A stretch of DNA of 6,065 bases from assembly GCA_031267485.1 (NCBI GenBank), contig JAIRYY010000278.1, forward strand, positions 1 to 6,065, in the 5' to 3' direction. A program made the position numbers and the translations under genes. Below the pieces are notes generated by a model that saw only the letters and a list, made by a program, of their open reading frames with translations, did no database searches and was not told the origin of the DNA. Source of the stretch: Tannerella sp. GTDB taxonomy: Bacteria > Bacteroidota > Bacteroidia > Bacteroidales > Tannerellaceae. This document shows, piece after piece, positions 1 through 5,151 of this stretch. Position 1 is the stretch's first letter, and every line of letters begins with the position of its first letter.

Positions 1-252
1 CTCGCGTCGGAGCCTCTCCGTCTCGCGTCGGAGCCTCTCCGTCTCGCGTCGGAGCCTCTCCGTCTCGCGTCGGAGCCTTTCCGACTCGCGTCGGAGCCTT
101 TCCGACTCGCGTCGGAGCCTTTCCGTCTCGCGTCGGAGTCGCTCCGACTCGCGTCGGAGTCATTCCGTCTCGCGTCGGAGTCGCTCCGTCTCGCGTCGGA
201 GTCATTCCATCTCGCGTAGGAGTCGCTCCGACTCGCGTAGGAGTCATTCCGT
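1..252. repeat. Tandem array of a 21-bp GC-rich unit, 12 copies, open at the left edge
   Basis: Twelve contiguous units of exactly 21 bp start at 1, 22, 43 and so on to 232, with no indels and no spacers. Each begins CTCGCG and holds a short dyad of the form CGGAG-N3-YTCCG. Units 1-3 are identical (ending CCTCTCCGT), units 4-6 have CCTTTCCG plus A or T, and units 7-12 alternate TCGCTCC and TCATTCC. Decay rises toward the right end: units 11 and 12 carry TAGG in place of TCGG, and a thirteenth copy collapses after CTCG at 253. The strict period and lack of spacers exclude CRISPR. The period equals seven codons, so a coding repeat is possible; the plus frame from base 1 stops at 217-219, while one minus frame stays open to the edge. 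Function is unknown; a minisatellite, a protein-binding array or a string of RNA hairpins are all possible. Confidence 0.97.
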
Positions 253-413
253 CTCGAGTATTTTAAATATTATTAATGGATATTTTGGCTTAATTTCGCC
301 GTCGCAAAGCGCCGGCAGGAATCGGACTGACGCCATGCGGACGTGTGCCGCCGGCGCCGGTAGCGAATGTCATATTTGATGACCGGGGAGGTTTGGATTT
401 CCGGGTATGACGG
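253..413. other. Intergenic gap between repeat array and comM 3' end
   Basis: No convincing gene is seen here. The left part (about 255-298) is very AT-rich. The right part is GC-rich and contains an 8-bp inverted repeat. The stretch is the 3' flank of comM, which reads toward the array. What lies beyond the array, and in which direction it is transcribed, cannot be seen. Confidence 0.7.
309..357 (-). terminator. GC-rich inverted repeat downstream of comM, possible terminator
   Basis: GCGCCGGC at 309-316 is the exact reverse complement of GCCGGCGC at 350-357, with 33 bases between. The right arm overlaps a 10-base palindrome, CCGGCGCCGG, at 351-360. In the minus-strand transcript the hairpin would lie about 55 bases past the comM stop and be followed by UUUGCG, not a real U-tract. 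It is therefore at best a weak intrinsic terminator or an RNA 3'-end stabiliser. The long loop makes folding uncertain. Confidence 0.3.
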
Positions 414-1955
414 TCACAGTGCGCCCCAGGTCTCGCGGTCTAAATTGCGGTAGTTGATTGCTTCCGCGAGATGAAGGGAAAGGATGTTGTCCGAGCCGTC
501 GAGGTCGGCGACTGTCCGCGACAGTTTGAGGATGCGGTCGTATGCGCGCGCCGAGAGGTTGAGGCGCTGCATGGCGTTTTTCAGCAGCGCGAGTCCTTTG
601 CCGTCCGGCACGGCATGGCGGCGAAGCAGTCCGGCATCCATTTGGGCATTGCAGTAGATGCCGTCGTTTCCGGCGAAGCGCTGTTTTTGTATTTCGCGCG
701 CCCGGATGACGCGCTCGCGGACTTCCGCGCTCGTCTCGGAGGGCTGGTGTTCCGAGATTTTTTCGAACGGCACCGGCACGATTTCTATCTGTATGTCGAT
801 GCGGTCCAGCAGCGGGCCGGAGATGCGGTTCATGTATTTCCTGACGGCGCCCGGAGGACACACGCAGGGGCGGGACGGATGGTTGTAATATCCGCACGGG
901 CACGGGTTCATGGACGATACCAGCATGAATCCCGCCGGATAATCAACGGAAAACCGCGCCCTTGAGATGCTGATGTGCCGGTCTTCGAGCGGCTGGCGGA
1001 GCACTTCCAGCACGTTCCTGTTAAATTCCGGCAGTTCGTCGAGAAACAGTACGCCGTTATGAGCCAGGCTTATCTCTCCCGGCTGCGGGAAAGAGCCGCC
1101 GCCGACCATTGCCACATCCGATATCGTGTGATGAGGGGCGCGGAAAGGCCGCTGCGAAAGCAGCGAGACCTGTTCGCCTGTTTTGCCGGCGACGGAATGA
1201 ATCTTCGTCGTCTCCAGCGCTTCCTGGAGGGTGAGGGGCGGGAGGATGGACGGCAGCCGTTTGGCCAGCATCGACTTGCCGCTTCCGGGGGGGCCAACCA
1301 TGATGATGTTATGCCCTCCGGCGGCGGCCACTTCGAGCGCGCGTTTCACATTTTCCTGTCCGCGCACGTCGGAAAAGTCGCCCTCAAAATGCTGACGGTG
1401 CGCAAGAAACTCGTCGTAAGTGTTGACGGCCGCCGGCTGCAACCCGCCTTTGCCGCTGAAAAAACCGATTACGTCCTTTATGTTTTCCGCGCCCAGGGTT
1501 TCAAGTCCCTCCACCACGGCCGCCTCGCGGGCGTTTTGCCGGGGCAGGACAAGCCCCTTGAACCCGCTCTCGTGCGCTTTTATCGCGATGGGCAGAGCGC
1601 CTCTGACCGGCAGTAGGCTGCCGTCGAGCGACAGTTCTCCCATGAGCATGTACCGGTCGAGGAGCGTCGCGTCGATGTCGCCCGCTGCGGCCATGATACC
1701 GATAGCCAGCGGCAGGTCGTATGCGGAGCCTTCCTTCCGGATGTCGGCCGGCGCCATGTTGATAATGATGCGGCCGCCCGGAAATTTGTAGCCGTTGACC
1801 TGCAGCGCCGAGACAATCCGTTCGTGACTTTCGCGCACGGCCACATCCGGCAAGCCTACCAGAAAAAACTGTATGCCTTTCGTACAGCTTACCTCTATCG
1901 TTATTATGGTTGCGGAGATACCGTTTACTGCGGCTGCAAAAGTTTTTACTAACAT
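414..1955 (-). CDS. comM: ComM/YifB family Mg-chelatase-like AAA+ ATPase
   Basis: This 513-residue protein is full length for ComM/YifB proteins (about 500-515). Known members are hexameric AAA+ helicases; ComM drives branch migration during natural transformation, in the cytoplasm. The N-terminal part, about residues 1-165, is the Lon-protease-like S5-fold (ChlI) domain, with the typical VGLPD segment at 33-37. The AAA+ core has Walker A GPPGSGKS at 221-228, Walker B GVLFLDELPEF at 301-311 and an SGPLLDRID arginine motif at 379-387. Two conserved CxC pairs (C352/C354 and C364/C366) sit in the NPCPCG insert and could bind a metal. The C-terminal Mg-chelatase helical domain carries LSARAYDRILKLSRT at 467-481. 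The ATG start gives the family's usual N-terminus (MLVKTFAAAVNGI). It lies 38 bp after the lipoprotein gene, has no obvious Shine-Dalgarno and is probably co-transcribed. All key motifs are intact. Whether this organism is naturally transformable cannot be told; YifB proteins also occur where competence is unproven. Confidence 0.95.
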   Translation of the reverse strand: MLVKTFAAAVNGISATIITIEVSCTKGIQFFLVGLPDVAVRESHERIVSALQVNGYKFPGGRIIINMAPADIRKEGSAYDLPLAIGIMAAAGDIDATLLDRYMLMGELSLDGSLLPVRGALPIAIKAHESGFKGLVLPRQNAREAAVVEGLETLGAENIKDVIGFFSGKGGLQPAAVNTYDEFLAHRQHFEGDFSDVRGQENVKRALEVAAAGGHNIIMVGPPGSGKSMLAKRLPSILPPLTLQEALETTKIHSVAGKTGEQVSLLSQRPFRAPHHTISDVAMVGGGSFPQPGEISLAHNGVLFLDELPEFNRNVLEVLRQPLEDRHISISRARFSVDYPAGFMLVSSMNPCPCGYYNHPSRPCVCPPGAVRKYMNRISGPLLDRIDIQIEIVPVPFEKISEHQPSETSAEVRERVIRAREIQKQRFAGNDGIYCNAQMDAGLLRRHAVPDGKGLALLKNAMQRLNLSARAYDRILKLSRTVADLDGSDNILSLHLAEAINYRNLDRETWGAL

Positions 1956-1993
1956 GATTTGATGCTAATGTTTGTTACCGGGGGGAAATGAAT

Positions 1994-3079
1994 CTACTTT
2001 AAAATCCCGTCTATTGTCTGTCTGAGTTCCACGCCATTTGCCGTCCGGAGTTTGATGATTCCGTTTTTGTCCATAAGGAAACATTTCGGCAGGGAACTCA
2101 CGTTGTATTTTTCAAACAGGTTGATCGCCTGTCCCGCGGAATCCGTCACCAGGTTCCACTGAATGGAGTCCTGCCGCAGCATGTCGCGAACTCCGGCCAG
2201 CTCGTCGTCCAGGCTGACAAGCAGAATTTCCAGCGAATCTTTCGGGTACTGCGCCGAAAGCTCGTCCAGCATCATGACTTCGGTCTGACACATATCGCAC
2301 CACAGGGCGGTGAATGCAAGTATGTAATATTTATTGAGGAAAGAGTCCGGCGTAACCGTCTGCCCGTATATGTTGGTGATGCTGAAATCGGGCGCCTTGA
2401 CGCCGACCATGGCGTTTTTCGCTTTCGCAATCTGCGCACGCAGGTTTTTTACAATATAATAATCGTTCAGTTCGGGAGACAGCAAGTCAAGAAAATCTTC
2501 GGCCAGTTCCATTTCGTCCGGATGCGTAAAATATTCGTCGATAAGAATCGCCGAAGCTTCCTCTTTCGGATTTCCGGAAATAAAATCCCGCGCTATGCTT
2601 CTCAGTTCGAGGTTGATATTGGCGCGCTGGAGGACATCTTCGCCGTTTGGCAGCGGGATTCCCTCCCGGTTGCCGGAAATATGGGCCTGCTCTTTCAGAA
2701 TCGATTCCGCTTTCCTTTTAAATTCCGACAGCCGGTTGTTGATTTGGCCGCCTTTTACCTGTATTAATGCGGGATACTTCGCGTCGCCCCTCACCTGAAC
2801 GGTTTTCCCCGCTTCGGGATAAACCGTAAACCACTGTTCCCGGTCGTTGTAGTAGAACGTGATGCACCGCAGATTGTCATCCTGTTCGTGCGACAGGGCG
2901 AAAGCGCCTTTTTCGTCGCAGGCAAGCGTATCAATCGTGTTTCCCTCCGGCGATTCGCACACGGCATACAACGCAGCGTTATCCAGATTTGACAACCTGC
3001 CCTCTATCCTGTAAATTTTGCCGTTATCGCAGGCAAATAAAGACACCAGTGCGCTTAATATGTAAACAATCCGTTTCAA
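1994..3079 (-). CDS. TlpA-like thiol-disulfide oxidoreductase lipoprotein with DUF4369-like N-terminus
   Basis: The product is 361 residues. It begins with a lipoprotein signal peptide: KR at 2-3, a hydrophobic stretch and lipobox LFAC, with C17 as the predicted lipidated cysteine. Residues about 22-110 resemble the beta-rich DUF4369 domain often fused to thioredoxin folds in Bacteroidota. A helical linker covers about 112-220. The TlpA/AhpC-type thioredoxin domain starts near GVKAPDFSITNIYG (226-239), with active site WCDMC (C261, C264) and the cis-proline loop SSLP (P331). It is likely an envelope-anchored protein that reduces or exchanges disulfides; its partner is unknown. The start is TTG at 3077-3079: an in-frame TAA lies at 3086-3088, the next methionine is at 190, and only this start gives the signal peptide. 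It is first in a probable two-gene unit with comM. Related Bacteroidota proteins are annotated as thioredoxin family, and ResA or TlpA labels would be over-precise. Confidence 0.88.
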   Translation of the reverse strand: MKRIVYILSALVSLFACDNGKIYRIEGRLSNLDNAALYAVCESPEGNTIDTLACDEKGAFALSHEQDDNLRCITFYYNDREQWFTVYPEAGKTVQVRGDAKYPALIQVKGGQINNRLSEFKRKAESILKEQAHISGNREGIPLPNGEDVLQRANINLELRSIARDFISGNPKEEASAILIDEYFTHPDEMELAEDFLDLLSPELNDYYIVKNLRAQIAKAKNAMVGVKAPDFSITNIYGQTVTPDSFLNKYYILAFTALWCDMCQTEVMMLDELSAQYPKDSLEILLVSLDDELAGVRDMLRQDSIQWNLVTDSAGQAINLFEKYNVSSLPKCFLMDKNGIIKLRTANGVELRQTIDGILK

Positions 3080-3109
3080 AACAATTTATATTATATACAA
3101 ATCACGGGG

Positions 3110-3141
3110 TAAAGATAATACATGTTTTCCGGAAATGCAAA
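3110..3141 (-). promoter_or_regulatory. Bacteroidota-type promoter for the lipoprotein-comM unit
   Basis: On the minus strand a TTTG (bases 3141 to 3138) is followed after exactly 20 bases by TATCTTTA (3117 to 3110). The consensus is TTTG, about 19-20 bases, TAnnTTTG, so only the last base of the -7 box differs. The leader to the TTG start would be about 25-30 nt. The -33 box lies some 30 bases beyond the pckA terminator, so this unit appears independent of pckA. A perfect 10-base palindrome, TTTCCGGAAA (3126-3135), sits in the spacer and could be an operator or chance. Confidence 0.6.
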
Positions 3142-3171
3142 ATAATCACAATGAATTTTTAATTTATGTAA

Positions 3172-3207
3172 TAAAAAGAGGCGCAATTCTTTTGAGAATT
3201 ACGCCTC
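3172..3207 (-). terminator. Intrinsic terminator of pckA
   Basis: Arms GAGGCG (3178-3183) with CGCCTC (3202-3207), and AATTCT (3185-3190) with AGAATT (3195-3200), enclose a four-base loop. In the minus-strand RNA the bases between the two stem blocks (3184 and 3201) form a G-U pair, giving a continuous 13-bp stem with loop CAAA, followed by UUUUU. On the plus strand the same position is a C-A mismatch and no U-run follows, so the terminator acts on the minus strand. It begins about 22 bases past the pckA stop. Confidence 0.93.
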
Positions 3208-3229
3208 AATACTGCTTGCTGTTAAATAA

Positions 3230-4837
3230 TTACAATTCAGGTCCTGCAACAACTAAAGCCTTACCGGTTTCGGCGCCCGTGAATTTCTCAAAGTTTTTGA
3301 TGAAGCGTCCTGCAAGGTCTTTCGCTTTTTCTTCCCATTGAGCGGCATTGCCGTATGTATCGCGGGGGTCGAGAATCTTCGGATCGACGCCCGGCAGGTC
3401 CGTCGGCACGACAAAGTTGAAATAAGGGATTGTCTTAGTCGGAGCCTTGTCGATGGAACCGTCAAGGATGGCGTCGATGATACCGCGCGTATCCCTGATG
3501 GAGATGCGTTTGCCCGTTCCGTTCCAGCCGGTGTTGACCAGATAGGCTTTCGCGCCCGATTTCTGCATTTTCTTAACCAGTTCCTCGCCGTATTTCGTGG
3601 GATGCAGCGACAGGAAAGCCGCGCCGAAACAGGCCGAGAATGTCGGGGTAGGCTCGGTAATGCCGCGTTCCGTTCCCGCCAGTTTTGCCGTGAATCCGGA
3701 AAGGAAATAGTACTGGGTCTGTTCCGGGTCGAGGATGGAAACGGGAGGCAATACGCCAAACGCATCGGCCGAAAGGAAGATTACTTTTTCGGCGGGTCCC
3801 GCTTTGGATACCGGTTTGACGATATTCGTGATGTGGTTGATCGGATAGGAGACGCGCGTGTTTTCGGTGACCGACTTGTCCGCGAAATCAATCTTTCCGC
3901 CGGCGTCGACCGTAACGTTTTCCAGCAGCGCATCGCGTCTGATAGCGTTGTAGATATCCGGTTCGCTATCCTTGTCCAGGTTGATAACCTTGGCATAGCA
4001 TCCGCCCTCGAAGTTGAATACGCCCTCGTCATCCCATCCGTGTTCGTCGTCGCCAATCAGCAGGCGCTTGGGATCGGTGGAGAGCGTGGTTTTACCCGTA
4101 CCCGACAAGCCGAAGAAAATCGCCGTGTTTTTACCCTCCATGTCCGTGTTTGCCGAACAGTGCATGGACGCCATGCCTTTCAGGGGCAGCAGATAGTTCA
4201 TGTACGAGAACATGCCTTTCTTCATTTCGCCGCCATACCAGGTATTGAGGATGATCTGGATTTTTTCGGTCAGGTTGAATACAACCGCCGTTTCGGAGTT
4301 CAATCCCAGTTCCTTATAGTTTTCAACTTTGGCTTTCGAGGCGTTCATGATGACGAAATCGGGTTCGCCGAAACCGGCCAGTTCCTCGTCCGAGGGACGG
4401 ATGAACATGTTCGCCACAAAATGAGCCTGCCATGCCACTTCCATGATGAAACGGAGTTTCAGGCGGGAGTTTTCGTTAGCTCCGCAGAAAGCGTCGACAA
4501 CGAACAGGCGTTTTGCCGAAAGCTGTCCGGTCGCCAAATCTTTCAAAGCCGTCCAGCATTTGGCGTCCACCGGTTTATTATCGTTTTTGTATGCGTCCGA
4601 AGTCCACCAGACGGTATTCTTGCTTGTTTCGTCCATTACAAAAAATTTATCCTTGGGAGAACGGCCCGTATAAACGCCCGTCATTACATTTACAGCGCCA
4701 AGTTCCGTCACCTGGCCTTTTTCAAAACCTTCCAAACCTGTTTTTGTTTCTTCCCGAAACAGCTGTTCAAAGGATGGATTGTGCACGATTTCCGTTACAC
4801 CGTTGATTCCATACTTGCTTAAATCTAAATTTGCCAT
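3230..4837 (-). CDS. pckA: Phosphoenolpyruvate carboxykinase (ATP-type)
   Basis: This 535-residue cytoplasmic enzyme is full length for the ATP-dependent family (about 530-540). It interconverts oxaloacetate + ATP with PEP + CO2 + ADP. Visible motifs are the substrate-binding TGRSPKDK at 57-64 (R59); WYGGEMKKG at 200-208 with Y201 and the metal-binding K207; MHCSAN at 225-230 with H226; the P-loop [11 protein letters not shown] at 243-253 (K249, T250); the metal-binding acidic segment GDDEHGWDD at 262-270 (D263); ENTRVSYP at 325-332 (R328); and the adenine-side segment RISIRDTRG at 444-452. The P-loop and overall length separate it from GTP-type PEPCK. The ATG follows an A/T-rich leader with no Shine-Dalgarno, and a strong terminator ends it, so it is probably monocistronic. 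It is divergent from mdh. In succinate-forming Bacteroidales PEPCK mostly runs in the carboxylating, ATP-forming direction; that direction is inferred here, not seen. No residue anomalies were noticed. Confidence 0.98.
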   Translation of the reverse strand: MANLDLSKYGINGVTEIVHNPSFEQLFREETKTGLEGFEKGQVTELGAVNVMTGVYTGRSPKDKFFVMDETSKNTVWWTSDAYKNDNKPVDAKCWTALKDLATGQLSAKRLFVVDAFCGANENSRLKLRFIMEVAWQAHFVANMFIRPSDEELAGFGEPDFVIMNASKAKVENYKELGLNSETAVVFNLTEKIQIILNTWYGGEMKKGMFSYMNYLLPLKGMASMHCSANTDMEGKNTAIFFGLSGTGKTTLSTDPKRLLIGDDEHGWDDEGVFNFEGGCYAKVINLDKDSEPDIYNAIRRDALLENVTVDAGGKIDFADKSVTENTRVSYPINHITNIVKPVSKAGPAEKVIFLSADAFGVLPPVSILDPEQTQYYFLSGFTAKLAGTERGITEPTPTFSACFGAAFLSLHPTKYGEELVKKMQKSGAKAYLVNTGWNGTGKRISIRDTRGIIDAILDGSIDKAPTKTIPYFNFVVPTDLPGVDPKILDPRDTYGNAAQWEEKAKDLAGRFIKNFEKFTGAETGKALVVAGPEL

Positions 4838-4928
4838 GTTTAAAAATTTAATTAGTTGATATTGTTAATTTATTAGCACTTCTTCGTTAAAACCTGCTTT
4901 TTGAAAAAGTTCCCTCTTATTCGGGTTA

Positions 4929-4936
4929 CAAAAGTA
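4929..4936 (-). promoter_or_regulatory. -7 promoter element of pckA
   Basis: On the minus strand TACTTTTG matches the Bacteroidota -7 consensus TAnnTTTG perfectly. It lies about 92 bases upstream of the pckA ATG. At the expected distance (19-20 bases upstream) there is no TTTG-like -33 box; the sequence there is GC-rich (CGCCCG). The element GTTCAAAAAT lies five bases above the 10-base block containing the box. The promoter may therefore depend on an activator; this is an inference. Confidence 0.6.
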
Positions 4937-5048
4937 CTGCAAATTTTTGAACTTCGGGCGTAATTAAAGAAATTTTTCATTATTTCGTCCAAACGGCCTG
5001 CGAGTTTACCCTTTTTTGGTTTCGTTATGCGAATTAAATACGGAAAAA

Positions 5049-5080
5049 TTTCCCTGTTCAAAAATACGGTTGTACTTTTG
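5049..5080 (+). promoter_or_regulatory. Promoter of mdh
   Basis: TACTTTTG at 5073-5080 is a perfect TAnnTTTG box. A TTTC at 5049-5052, one base off the TTTG consensus, lies exactly 20 bases upstream. GTTCAAAAAT (5056-5065) fills half of the spacer. The -7 box and its flanks (GTACTTTTGT) are identical to those of the divergent pckA promoter. Transcription would start near 5083-5087, giving a leader of about 65-70 nt. Confidence 0.65.
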
Positions 5081-5151
5081 TGCGGTTTTTAAAACACTTG
5101 AGAACGGGTTATAAAATAAAAAGTAAACGTCTAATTTAAACAGAAAAATTT

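Larger units (their letters stand above)
4838..5151. promoter_or_regulatory. Divergent pckA/mdh regulatory region
   Basis: This is a 314-bp AT-rich non-coding stretch between the divergent starts. It carries one -7-like box per direction plus elements repeated in inverted orientation: GTTCAAAAAT at 5056-5065 on the plus strand and its complement at 4943-4952, and GAAAAATTTC at 5043-5052 and its complement at 4969-4978. The leaders are about 85-90 nt for pckA and about 70 nt for mdh. A 62-codon frame from a TTG on the minus strand (5061 to 4873) crosses both the elements and the pckA promoter and is not considered a gene. A short palindrome, CTTTTTGAAAAAG (4897-4909), lies in the pckA leader. 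Confidence 0.8.

Noticed and set aside
1..252. CRISPR array
   Set aside because: The units are contiguous with a 21-bp period and no unique spacers, and no cas gene is present.
381..415. Small GACCG/CGGTC hairpin right at the comM stop as its terminator
   Set aside because: The stem is only five pairs, overlaps the stop codon, and is not followed by a U-tract on the minus strand.
471..1616. Plus-strand open frames of 164 and 213 codons antisense to comM
   Set aside because: They overlap well-supported ComM coding sequence, give Arg/His-rich compositions typical of shadow frames, and have no promoter or family resemblance.
3135..3341. A 68-codon plus-strand frame starting upstream of the pckA 3' end
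   Set aside because: It reads through the pckA terminator hairpin and into antisense pckA sequence, so it is not a plausible gene.
3338..4822. A 494-codon open frame on the plus strand antisense to pckA
   Set aside because: It lies wholly inside a pckA gene with all catalytic motifs, its product shows no recognisable domain, and long antisense frames arise from the codon bias of moderately GC-rich genes.
4897..4909. CTTTTTGAAAAAG palindrome in the pckA leader as an attenuator or riboswitch
   Set aside because: The stem is only A-T pairs plus one G-C with a one-base centre, so it cannot fold stably; it is probably AT-rich background.
4873..5061. A 62-codon minus-strand frame (TTG start) in the pckA/mdh gap
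   Set aside because: It runs over the pckA promoter elements, starts within one of the shared motifs, has low-complexity Lys/Phe-rich composition from AT-rich DNA, and resembles nothing I recognise.
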